From an uncultured Elusimicrobiales bacterium (GTDB lineage Bacteria > Elusimicrobiota > Elusimicrobia > Elusimicrobiales > Elusimicrobiaceae): a stretch of DNA of 6,920 bases. Position 1 is the stretch's first letter; each line of letters begins with the position of its first letter. The stretch is from NCBI GenBank assembly GCA_934644855.1, contig CAKUDJ010000041.1, forward strand, positions 1-6,920, given 5' to 3'. Positions 1 through 6,041 of the stretch are shown piece after piece. The position numbers and the translations under genes are program-made. The notes beneath the pieces are model-generated. The model was not told the DNA's origin. It did not search any database and saw only the letters and a list, made by a program, of their open reading frames with translations.

Positions 1-1178
1 TGATGGATTCCTTGGGTATCGGCGGGGCGGAAGATGCCGCCAAGTTTGACGACCAAGGGGCCGACACGCTGGGCCATCTTGCCGCCGCGCGCGGGCACTT
101 AAACCTGCCCAACTTAGCCGCGCTCGGGTTATTCAAAGCGGCCGAAGCATCCGCCGGCAAAGCACCCGCCGCCGGAGCGCAAGGCCCGGCACTCGTGAGT
201 TTACCGTCCAAATACGGTTTCATGCGGGAAATCAGCCACGGCAAAGACACCTCCTCCGGCCATTGGGAAATGGCAGGCTGCCCGGTTCAGTTTGACTGGG
301 GCTATTTCAAGCCGGACTATCCCTCTTTCCCGCCGGAACTGATAGAAAAAATTTGCAAAGAAGCCGGCCTGCCCGGTATTCTGGGCGACAAAGCCGCCTC
401 CGGCACCGCCATTATAGATGAACTGGGCGAAGAACACATCAAAACCGGGAAACCGATTTGCTACACCTCCGCCGACAGCGTTTTTCAAATTGCCGCGCAC
501 GAAAAACATTTTGGGTTGGACCGCTTATACAAAGTGTGCGAAATTGCTTTCAAATATGTAAAGCCTTACAATATCGCCCGCGTGATTGCGCGCCCGTTTG
601 AAGGCGAAAAACCGGGCGAATTTAAGCGCACCAAAAACCGGCACGACTATTCCGTCACGCCGCCTATGCCCACGCTGTTAGATGCCATAAAAAATGCGGG
701 CGGGCAGGTTATTTCCGTGGGTAAAATTTCGGACATTTTTGCTAAACAAGGCATTACGCGCGCGGTAAAAGCAAGCGGACTCGCCGAATTGTGGGACACC
801 ACGTTGGCAGAAGTAAAAAATGCCGCGCCCGGCAGTTTGATTTTTACCAACTTTGTGGATTTTGATATGGCGTGGGGCCACCGCCGCGACGTGGAAGGCT
901 ACGCCACCGGGCTGGAATACTTTGATACCCGCCTGCCGGAACTGGCCGCCCTGTTGGGGCCAAACGATATTGTATTTATTACGGCCGACCACGGTTGCGA
1001 CCCGACTTATAAAGGTACCGACCACACCCGCGAACATGTACCTGTAATTATGTTCGGCCCGCAGGTAAAATCCGCTTTTTTGGGCGGCCGCGACACGTAT
1101 GCGGACCTGGGCCAAACGGCGGCGGACTTCTTTGGTTTGGAGCCGCTGAAATACGGTAAGAGTTTCTTAAAAGACTAA
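1..1178 (+). CDS. deoB: Phosphopentomutase DeoB (5'-truncated by window edge)
   Basis: This cytosolic enzyme of nucleoside salvage interconverts ribose-1-phosphate or deoxyribose-1-phosphate with the 5-phosphates. It belongs to the alkaline phosphatase-like metalloenzyme superfamily. Numbering from the ATG at position 3, the dinuclear metal ligands are visible: D2 (DSLGIG), D288 and H293 ([12 protein letters not shown]), D329 and H330 (TADHGCDPT) and H341 (TDHTREH). T83 in KDTSSGHWE matches the phosphorylated active-site threonine. GADTLGH and NLPNL near the start recall the enterobacterial form. The ATG at 3 is not the true start: known DeoB proteins have about 8-10 residues before this Asp, usually ending in a hydrophobic strand, and the bases at 1-2 fit a Val codon (GTG). 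The full protein would be about 400 residues, a normal length. The stop is TAA at 1176-1178, followed directly by an intrinsic terminator, so deoB is the last gene of its transcript. Confidence 0.97.
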   Translation, partial: MDSLGIGGAEDAAKFDDQGADTLGHLAAARGHLNLPNLAALGLFKAAEASAGKAPAAGAQGPALVSLPSKYGFMREISHGKDTSSGHWEMAGCPVQFDWGYFKPDYPSFPPELIEKICKEAGLPGILGDKAASGTAIIDELGEEHIKTGKPICYTSADSVFQIAAHEKHFGLDRLYKVCEIAFKYVKPYNIARVIARPFEGEKPGEFKRTKNRHDYSVTPPMPTLLDAIKNAGGQVISVGKISDIFAKQGITRAVKASGLAELWDTTLAEVKNAAPGSLIFTNFVDFDMAWGHRRDVEGYATGLEYFDTRLPELAALLGPNDIVFITADHGCDPTYKGTDHTREHVPVIMFGPQVKSAFLGGRDTYADLGQTAADFFGLEPLKYGKSFLKD

Positions 1179-1195
1179 CCGCTAAAAACGCTATC

Positions 1196-1230
1196 AACCC
1201 CGGGGCTTTTTATAAGGCCCCGGGGTTTTT
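1196..1230 (+). terminator. Rho-independent terminator of deoB
   Basis: A GC-rich inverted repeat begins 17 bases after the deoB stop. The left arm AACCCCGGGGC (1196-1206) pairs with the right arm ending at 1227, extended by a G-U and two A-U pairs to a TTAT loop (1210-1213). T1226-T1230 forms a short U-tract on the plus-strand transcript. There is no T-run on the other strand, so it is directional and serves deoB. Confidence 0.92.
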
Positions 1231-1241
1231 CAAAATACCAT

Positions 1242-1268
1242 AAAAAAAGGCCGCTTGCGGCGGCCTTT
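1242..1268 (-). terminator. Rho-independent terminator of nadE (leftward operon)
   Basis: A perfect 9-bp stem is formed by AAAGGCCGC (1246-1254) and GCGGCCTTT (1260-1268), with a five-base loop. Read on the minus strand it is followed by seven U residues (A1242-A1248 on the plus strand). It lies just past the nadE stop at 1275. The plus-strand side has only three T, so it mainly ends leftward transcription. Together with the deoB terminator it insulates two convergent units. Confidence 0.92.
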
Positions 1269-1274
1269 GGGGTA

Positions 1275-3200
1275 TTATAAGTTTTCTGCCTCTTGCAGCC
1301 ATACTTGGCTGCACGCATCACTGGGCATACGCCAATCCCCGCGCGGAGAAAGGGATACCGAGCCCACCTTCGGGCCGTCCGGCATACAGGAGCGCTTAAA
1401 CTGCTGGGCAAAAAAGCGCCGGATGAAAGTGACCAGCCATTTTTTAATAACCTCCGGCGTATACTCCCCCCGGAAGGCATAGCAGGCCAAAAAATAAATT
1501 TTAGCCGGGCTAAACCCGCGCCGCAAGAAGTGGTACAAATAAAAATCATGCAACTCATACGGGCCGACTAAATCTTCCGTCTTTTGGGAAATTTTACCTG
1601 CGCTGTCCGCGGGCAACAACTCCGGGCTGATAGGCGTACCGGCAATATCTAAAAGCAGGTTGCGCACGCTTTCTTCTTCCTGCGCGGCCACCCATTTTAC
1701 CAAATGCCTGACCAGCGTTTTAGGCACACCGGCATTGACCCCGTACATAGACATCTGGTCCCCGTTATAGGTAGCCCATCCCAGGGCCAACTCCGATAAA
1801 TCCCCGGTGCCAATGACCAGGCCGCCGGTCTGGTTGGCCACATCCATTAATACTTGGGTGCGCTCACGCGCTTGGGCGTTTTCGTAAGTGATGTCGTGCG
1901 TGTCCGCCGGGTGGGAAATATCCTTAAAATGCTGCAAACACGCTTCTTTAATGGAAATTTCCCGCACGGTTATTTTTAATGCGTTCATTAATGCCAACGC
2001 ATTTTGATAGGTGCGGCCCGTGGTGCCGAAGCCGGGCATAGTCACCCCGATAATGCCGCTGCGGGAAAGGCCCAATTTATCAAAAGCGCGCACGCAAACC
2101 AACAGCGCCAGGGTGGAGTCCAGCCCGCCGGACACCCCGATTACCGCCTTTTTGGCCCCGGTATGGGCCAGGCGTTTGGCTAACCCTAAAGATTGGATTT
2201 CCAACACTTCTTGGCAGTTTTCGTCCAACTGAGCCCCTTGCGCAATAAACGGCGTGCGGGAAACCGGGCGCGTCAGCGCTACCCCCGCCGCCGGGGCTTG
2301 CCCGCAATCCACTACCTCATACGGCTCTAGGGCGGCGTGGGCGGAGTCCGTAGCAAAAGTGGTGTTCGTGCGGCGTTCCGTGCGCAACGCTTCCACATCT
2401 ATTTCACTAACAATTAATTGGGGCTCCAAGCTATAACGCCGGGCCTCGGCCAGTAAGGCACCGTCCTCGTAAATAAGAGCGTTGCCGCCAAAGGTTAAAT
2501 CGGTAGACGACTCCCCAAACCCGCCGGAAGTGTATACATACGCGCACAAACCGCGGGCCGATTGCTGGGCCACCAAACTGCGCAAATAACGGCTTTTACC
2601 GGCTAAAGAATCAGACGCGGACAGGTTGAAAATAATTTCCGCCCCCTGCAACGCGGCTTGCGAACTGGGCGGTATGCAAGACCATAAATCTTCGCACACT
2701 TCCACCCCAAACACGGCGCCGGACGCTTGGAACAACAAATCTGCCCCTGCGCGCACGCGCTGCCCGCACAAAGTGACCTCTCCGCCTTGCCAATCCTCGG
2801 CAGACACGAACCACCGTTTTTCGTAAAATTCTTTATAGTTCGGCAAGCAGGTTTTGGGCACCACGCCGCAGATTTTCCCTTGGTAGCACACTACGGCCGC
2901 GTTGAGAAGCGCACTGCCCGCGGCCACCGGGCACCCGGCAATAAAAACAATATCTTCCGCGGCGGTGCGTTGGAGCAAACCCGCCAATGCCGCTTCCGCC
3001 GCCCGGATTAATGCCGGCTGTAAAAACAAATCTCCGCACGTATATCCCGTTAAACTTAACTCCGGGAATACCACCACCCGCACCCCGGCCCCGGCCGCTT
3101 GGCGGATTAATTTTTCCATTTCCTGCGCGTTATACGCACAGGCGGCTACTTTTAAGGCGGGTATAGCCGCCGCCACCTTGATAAAACCGTAATTTTGCAT
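1275..3200 (-). CDS. nadE: Glutamine-dependent NAD+ synthetase
   Basis: This cytosolic enzyme catalyses the last step of NAD+ biosynthesis, the ATP-dependent amidation of deamido-NAD+ using ammonia from glutamine. It is 641 residues, usual for the two-domain form. Residues 1 to about 270 are a nitrilase/C-N hydrolase glutaminase domain with the triad E47 (FPELSLTGYT), K116 (VPKTCLPNYKEFYEKR) and C169 (FGVEVCEDLW). Residues from about 325 onward are the synthetase domain with the ATP-binding P-loop SGGLDST (357-363) and the conserved GTGDLSELALGW. I chose the ATG at 3200 over an in-frame TTG two codons upstream, because AAAGGA sits 7 nt before the ATG but only 1-2 nt before the TTG. It begins 26 nt after the csoR stop with no terminator between, so it is probably co-transcribed with copA-csoR. 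A possible extra promoter lies inside csoR. The gene ends at TAA (1277-1275), beside its own terminator. No catalytic residue is missing. Confidence 0.97.
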   Translation of the reverse strand: MQNYGFIKVAAAIPALKVAACAYNAQEMEKLIRQAAGAGVRVVVFPELSLTGYTCGDLFLQPALIRAAEAALAGLLQRTAAEDIVFIAGCPVAAGSALLNAAVVCYQGKICGVVPKTCLPNYKEFYEKRWFVSAEDWQGGEVTLCGQRVRAGADLLFQASGAVFGVEVCEDLWSCIPPSSQAALQGAEIIFNLSASDSLAGKSRYLRSLVAQQSARGLCAYVYTSGGFGESSTDLTFGGNALIYEDGALLAEARRYSLEPQLIVSEIDVEALRTERRTNTTFATDSAHAALEPYEVVDCGQAPAAGVALTRPVSRTPFIAQGAQLDENCQEVLEIQSLGLAKRLAHTGAKKAVIGVSGGLDSTLALLVCVRAFDKLGLSRSGIIGVTMPGFGTTGRTYQNALALMNALKITVREISIKEACLQHFKDISHPADTHDITYENAQARERTQVLMDVANQTGGLVIGTGDLSELALGWATYNGDQMSMYGVNAGVPKTLVRHLVKWVAAQEEESVRNLLLDIAGTPISPELLPADSAGKISQKTEDLVGPYELHDFYLYHFLRRGFSPAKIYFLACYAFRGEYTPEVIKKWLVTFIRRFFAQQFKRSCMPDGPKVGSVSLSPRGDWRMPSDACSQVWLQEAENL

Positions 3201-3207
3201 AGTCAAA

Positions 3208-3213
3208 TCCTTT
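3208..3213 (-). promoter_or_regulatory. Ribosome binding site deciding the nadE start
   Basis: Minus-strand AAAGGA is followed by TTTGACT and then ATG (3200), a spacing of 7 nt. The in-frame TTG at 3206 would lie almost on top of this site, so the ATG is the better start. Confidence 0.8.
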
Positions 3214-3226
3214 TGAAAAATACCCC

Positions 3227-3487
3227 TTACTTGGATATTTTATCAATTATAGCAATCATTTCGGCCGTTTTTTCTTGCCCGGCGGGGCCGAGAGAATCTG
3301 CCACACAATGCGCCAAATGCGCGCGCAAAACTTCACAATGGGCGCGGCGCAAAACCGCCTCTGCCGCCAACAGTTGGTTGACAATATCCACGCAGTAGCG
3401 GTTTTCTTCCACCATTTTCAATACGCCGTCCACCTGCCCGCGGGCGGTTTTTAATAAACGCGTAATTTTTTTAGGGTCTGCTTGCAT
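3227..3487 (-). CDS. csoR: CsoR-type copper-sensing transcriptional repressor
   Basis: This 86-residue all-helical protein of the CsoR/RcnR (DUF156) family is a cytosolic repressor whose apo form binds operator DNA and is released by Cu(I). The ligand triad is C32 (RYCVDI), H57 and C61 (HLAHC). The spacings of 25 and 4 residues match those of Mycobacterium tuberculosis CsoR (C36, H61, C65), and a Tyr (Y31) precedes the first Cys as in that protein. This Cys-His-Cys pattern argues against RcnR (Ni/Co, extra N-terminal His), FrmR (formaldehyde) and CstR (persulfide, two Cys). The N-terminal arginine/lysine-rich helix (KKITRLLKTARGQVDGV) is the usual DNA-binding part. The gene starts 9 nt after the copA stop, with its Shine-Dalgarno sequence overlapping that stop. 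It is thus downstream of copA and should repress its own operon through the box at 5936-5952. Copper specificity is inferred from residues and context. Confidence 0.93.
   Translation of the reverse strand: MQADPKKITRLLKTARGQVDGVLKMVEENRYCVDIVNQLLAAEAVLRRAHCEVLRAHLAHCVADSLGPAGQEKTAEMIAIIDKISK
3246..3254 (-). promoter_or_regulatory. Candidate extended -10 promoter for nadE inside the csoR 3' end
   Basis: Minus-strand TGCTATAAT is a perfect TGnTATAAT extended -10. It would start RNA near 3239, about 39 nt before the nadE ATG. There is no good -35 at 17-18 nt, which extended -10 promoters can do without. It lies in coding sequence (codons for Ile-Ala-Ile-Ile), so a chance match is possible. Confidence 0.4.
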
Positions 3488-3492
3488 ACAGG

Positions 3493-3499
3493 CTCCTTA
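3493..3499 (-). promoter_or_regulatory. csoR ribosome binding site overlapping the copA stop codon
   Basis: Minus-strand TAAGGAG contains both the copA stop (TAA, 3499-3497) and an AAGGAG Shine-Dalgarno sequence, five bases before the csoR ATG. This arrangement favours translational coupling: ribosomes ending copA are positioned to start csoR, tying repressor level to pump level. Confidence 0.85.
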
Positions 3500-3706
3500 T
3501 GCAATTCCGTCCACGCGGTAGCCGGCTTTTTCCACCGCCTCTTTTAAGGCGTCATCCGGCACTTCGCGCATGAGGGTAATAGTCACTTGTTTGGCGGATA
3601 AATTCACTTTGGCCGCTTTCACACCGTCTAAAGCCGTCAGGGCGTTTTCCACCCGCCCGGCGCAATGCATACACATCATACCGTCTACTTTCATTATTTT
3701 CTGCAT
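3497..3706 (-). CDS. Possible nested CopZ-like copper chaperone, in-frame internal start within copA
   Basis: The last 69 codons of copA begin with ATG (3706-3704) and encode a complete stand-alone-sized heavy-metal-associated domain: strand MQKIMKVDG, metal loop GMMCMHC (Cys12 and Cys15), helix AGRVENALTALDGV, strand KAAKVNLSAKQVTITL, then a second helix ending EKAGYRVDG. CopZ chaperones are usually 66-70 residues with this layout. GGGAG lies 8 nt upstream of the ATG, so ribosomes could start here and make free CopZ, which would carry Cu(I) to CopA or CsoR. No other copZ is in the window. The same residues are certainly the C-terminal domain of full-length CopA. That an independent product is made is my inference; the ATG and ribosome binding site could be chance, or left over from the fusion of a former copZ gene to copA. 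Confidence 0.45.
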   Translation of the reverse strand: MQKIMKVDGMMCMHCAGRVENALTALDGVKAAKVNLSAKQVTITLMREVPDDALKEAVEKAGYRVDGIA

Positions 3707-5929
3707 ATTTTTTTCTCCCGCCGGATAAAGAACCGGCTTAAAAAACCGCAAACGCAACGCATTTGAAAGCACAAATACGGAGCTGGCACTCATGGCCGCC
3801 GCCGCAAACATGGGGTTTAACTGCCAACCGCACAACGGGTAAAACACTCCGGCGGCCAACGGAATACCCAGCACGTTATAAAAAAACGCCCAAAATAAAT
3901 TTTGCCGGATATTGCCTAGTACCGCCCGGCTTAATTGCAACGCGGCGGGCACGGCGCGCAAATCTCCGCGCACCAGTACAATATCGGCCGATTCCAACGC
4001 AACGTCCGTTCCGGCCGCCACCGCTAAACCTACATCGGCCCGCGCCAGGGCCGGGGCATCATTAATACCGTCCCCCACCATAGCCACCGTTTCCCCTTGG
4101 TGTTGCAAGCGGCGCAGGATTTCTTCCTTACCTTGCGGAAGAACCCCGGCATAAACCGTTTGAATGGCGGCTTGTTGGGCCACCGCGTGCGCCGTGCGTG
4201 CGTTATCTCCAGTCAGCAAACAGACTTTCAGGCCCATTTGTTGCAAAATTTGCACGGCTTCCCAGGCAGAAGGGCGCAACGGGGCGGATAAGGCAAGCAC
4301 CCCCAAAATGCGCGTTTCTTCCCCTATCCAAAAAGGCGTTTTGCCTTGCCCGGCCCAAGTGTCGGCCTGTGTTTTGAGCGCCGGGGGAAGTACCGCCTGC
4401 CGGGCCGCAAACGCCTCACTCGCGCCGAAAATCCAACGGCCGTTCTGCCGGGCACGCACCCCGCCGCCGGGAATAATTTCAAACTGTTCCACCGGGGAAG
4501 GCTTTTCCCCTTGCCGGGCCGCCGCGTTTACCACCGCTTGCGCAAACGGATGTTGGGATGGGCTTTCCACACAGGCGCACACCTGCCAAAAACAGCCGGG
4601 CTTTTCCCCGGGGGCCAAGGCAACGTCCGTCACTTGCGGGGTGTTTTCCGTCAACGTGCCTGTTTTATCCAACACCACGCAGGAAACCCGCCCGGCGCGC
4701 TCCAACGCCGCCGCCGATTTGATTAAAATGCCGCGCCGCGCCCCCACGCCCGTACCCACCATAATAGCCGTTGGAGTAGCCAACCCCAACGCACAGGGGC
4801 ACGCAATCACCAGTACCGCAATAAAACGCTGTAAAGCCACCTCAAACGAGGCTCCGGCTACCAACCACCCGGCCAACGTGCAAAGGGCCAACCCCAATAC
4901 CACCGGCACAAAAACCGCACTTACTTTATCGGCCAGGCGGGCAATGGGCGCTTTGGAAGTGTTGGCATCTTCCACCAGTTTAATAATGGCGGCTAACGCG
5001 GTATCGGCCCCGGTATGCAAGGCGCGCATTTCAAAATAACCCGCGGTATTGACCGTGCCCGCCGCCACGCGCGCACCGGGTGCTTTTTCCACAGGCACGC
5101 TTTCCCCGGTCAAGGCGGACTCGTCCACCGCGCCCGAACCGCTGACTAGCACGCCGTCCGCCGCTATACGGCTTCCGGCGCGCACCACCAGTCGGTCCTC
5201 CGGGCGCACCTGTTCCGCCGGGATGCGCACTTCCTTACCGTTTTCAAGCCGCAGGGCTTCTTGCGGCACGAGCGACACCAACGCCGCCACCGCCGCCGTT
5301 GTTTTGCCTTTGGCGCGAGATTCCAACCATTTGCCCAGAGTGACCAGCGTTAAAATCATGGCGGAAGATTCAAAATATAACGCCTGTAAAGATTGCCCCT
5401 TTTGCAAAATTTGCACCAACGTCCACACGCCGGATATAAACGCCGCGCCGGAGCCCAAAGCAACCAAACTATCCATATTGGGCGCGCCCGCTACCAGCAG
5501 TTTTCCCCCGCGCGTAAAAAAAGCGCGGTTGAGCCACAGCACCGGGAGCGTAAGCATAAACTGCACCCCGGCAAAAACAGCCGGACTCTGCACCACTTGG
5601 GCGGGAACTATGCCCCACATGGGGCCCATAGAAACATACAAAAGCGGCAGTAAAAAAGCCACGCTGAGCCAAAACCGCTTTTTAAGGGAAATTTCTTCCC
5701 GCGCGCCCGCCCGCTTGGCCGGGGCCGCTACGCCGTATCCGGCGGCCGCTATGGCTAGGTGTAAGGCTTGCGAATTAAAATCCTCCGCCACCGTCACCGC
5801 CAACTTGTTCTGAAGTAAATTCACCGCCGCCGTTTTTACGCCCGGCACGCCCAGGGCCGCCTGCTCCACATGGGCGGCACAGGCGGCGCACGTCATACCT
5901 GTAATAAAAAATGTTTGTTTTTTCTCCAT
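3497..5929 (-). CDS. copA: Cu+-exporting P1B-type ATPase CopA with N- and C-terminal heavy-metal domains
   Basis: This inner-membrane pump exports Cu(I) from the cytosol using ATP; it has 810 residues. Order of parts: N-terminal metal-binding domain (GMTCAAC, C14 and C17); a membrane pair starting near residue 88; actuator domain with TGES (274-277); transport motif CPC (377-379) in ACPCALG; phosphorylation motif DKTGT with D421; nucleotide-binding HP motif SQHP (458-461), where most relatives have SEHP; hinge GDGINDAP (619-626); last membrane pair with Y684-N685 and M713/S717; C-terminal metal-binding domain (742-810) with GMMCMHC (C753, C756). The YN...MxxxS spacing equals that of the Cu+ site in Legionella CopA, and with CPC it marks the Cu+ subgroup rather than Zn/Cd/Pb pumps. 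A second metal-binding domain at the C-terminus, rather than tandem at the N-terminus, is less common and resembles a fused CopZ. The start MEKKQTFFITGMTC fits the family; its ribosome binding site is only a G-run 8 nt upstream. Confidence 0.97.
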   Translation of the reverse strand: MEKKQTFFITGMTCAACAAHVEQAALGVPGVKTAAVNLLQNKLAVTVAEDFNSQALHLAIAAAGYGVAAPAKRAGAREEISLKKRFWLSVAFLLPLLYVSMGPMWGIVPAQVVQSPAVFAGVQFMLTLPVLWLNRAFFTRGGKLLVAGAPNMDSLVALGSGAAFISGVWTLVQILQKGQSLQALYFESSAMILTLVTLGKWLESRAKGKTTAAVAALVSLVPQEALRLENGKEVRIPAEQVRPEDRLVVRAGSRIAADGVLVSGSGAVDESALTGESVPVEKAPGARVAAGTVNTAGYFEMRALHTGADTALAAIIKLVEDANTSKAPIARLADKVSAVFVPVVLGLALCTLAGWLVAGASFEVALQRFIAVLVIACPCALGLATPTAIMVGTGVGARRGILIKSAAALERAGRVSCVVLDKTGTLTENTPQVTDVALAPGEKPGCFWQVCACVESPSQHPFAQAVVNAAARQGEKPSPVEQFEIIPGGGVRARQNGRWIFGASEAFAARQAVLPPALKTQADTWAGQGKTPFWIGEETRILGVLALSAPLRPSAWEAVQILQQMGLKVCLLTGDNARTAHAVAQQAAIQTVYAGVLPQGKEEILRRLQHQGETVAMVGDGINDAPALARADVGLAVAAGTDVALESADIVLVRGDLRAVPAALQLSRAVLGNIRQNLFWAFFYNVLGIPLAAGVFYPLCGWQLNPMFAAAAMSASSVFVLSNALRLRFFKPVLYPAGEKNMQKIMKVDGMMCMHCAGRVENALTALDGVKAAKVNLSAKQVTITLMREVPDDALKEAVEKAGYRVDGIA
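3715..3719 (-). promoter_or_regulatory. Internal Shine-Dalgarno sequence in copA before the CopZ-like segment
   Basis: Minus-strand GGGAG, then seven A and a T, then ATG at 3706: an 8-nt spacing in an unpaired-looking A-rich stretch. It falls in the linker between the last membrane helix and the C-terminal metal-binding domain (residues PAGEKN), where sequence is free to vary. It matches the anti-Shine-Dalgarno sequence better than the site before copA itself. Confidence 0.5.
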
Positions 5930-5935
5930 AGCTAA

Positions 5936-5952
5936 TACCCCCCGGGGGTGTA
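5936..5952. promoter_or_regulatory. Putative CsoR operator at the copA promoter
   Basis: This 17-bp inverted repeat has arms TACcCCCC (5936-5943) and GGGGtGTA (5945-5952) around a central G, with one mismatched pair. TACCCC...GGGGTA with a C/G tract is the recognised form of CsoR operators upstream of copZA/copA. It lies between the predicted copA -10 and the ATG, overlapping the start of transcription. Its minus-strand G-run also serves as the only Shine-Dalgarno-like sequence of copA. Binding by the CsoR encoded here is inferred. Confidence 0.75.
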
Positions 5953-5960
5953 GTATATAC

Positions 5961-5988
5961 TGTATAATTTATATGCGCCTCCGGTCAA
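5961..5988 (-). promoter_or_regulatory. Predicted copA promoter
   Basis: Minus strand: TTGACC (-35, 5988-5983), a 16-base spacer, then TATACA (-10, 5966-5961). Transcription would start near 5954, at the edge of the CsoR box, giving a leader of about 25 nt. A second -10-like TATACT (5957-5952) lies closer to the box but has no -35 partner. Either choice puts the operator where a bound repressor would block RNA polymerase. Confidence 0.55.
5963..5968 (+). promoter_or_regulatory. Rightward TATAAT, candidate -10 for the CNNM gene
   Basis: This is a perfect TATAAT hexamer on the plus strand, preceded by TG without the usual one-base gap. No -35 is visible; that place is filled by the C/G tract of the CsoR box. 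If used, it would give the downstream gene a leader of about 67 nt. It overlaps the copA -10 on the other strand, so the AT-rich sequence may simply serve copA. Confidence 0.25.
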
Positions 5989-6006
5989 ACGGGATAAGAG
6001 GTTATT

Positions 6007-6035
6007 TTGTATAGCAAAACCCTTTTTGCTAGACT
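6007..6035 (+). promoter_or_regulatory. Candidate leaderless promoter of the CNNM gene
   Basis: TTGTAT (6007-6012), a 17-base spacer and TAGACT (6030-6035) preceded by TGC form a weak -35 with an extended -10. Six bases separate the -10 from the ATG at 6042, so transcription would begin at or within a base or two of the start codon. This agrees with the lack of a Shine-Dalgarno sequence. Confidence 0.4.
6012..6031. repeat. Perfect 8-bp palindrome in the CNNM promoter region
   Basis: TAGCAAAA (6012-6019) and TTTTGCTA (6024-6031) are exact inverted repeats around CCCT. The repeat fills the spacer of the predicted promoter. It could be an operator for an unidentified regulator or a hairpin in a longer leader. 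It does not resemble a terminator, having no U-tract after it on either strand. Confidence 0.6.
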
Positions 6036-6041
6036 ATAAGT

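Noticed and set aside
3..5. ATG at 3 as the deoB start
   Set aside because: It directly precedes the metal-binding Asp; family members have about 8-10 residues before it, so the gene begins upstream of the window.
678..1115. Minus-strand open frame of 145 codons opposite deoB
   Set aside because: It lies inside the metal-site half of deoB and has no recognisable motif or ribosome binding site; a shadow frame.
1175..1558. Minus-strand open frame of 127 codons over the nadE 3' end
   Set aside because: It is out of frame with the conserved C-terminus of NadE and runs through both terminators.
3204..3206. TTG as the nadE start
   Set aside because: The Shine-Dalgarno sequence would be only 1-2 nt away; the ATG six bases downstream is ideally spaced.
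3219..3229. TACCCC half-site in the csoR-nadE gap as a second CsoR operator
   Set aside because: Only one arm is present, with no GGGGTA partner at the right distance, and part of it is the csoR stop codon.
4164..5813. Two long plus-strand open frames (about 291 and 254 codons) opposite copA
   Set aside because: They lie wholly within copA, which has every P1B ATPase motif. Their translations are rich in Ala, Pro, Arg, Ser and Thr with no recognisable domain, as expected from the antisense of a GC-rich gene.
6007..6039. TTG-started 10-codon upstream reading frame after AAGAGG, before the CNNM gene
   Set aside because: The codon content is not informative and there is no sign of an attenuator; it is likely chance.
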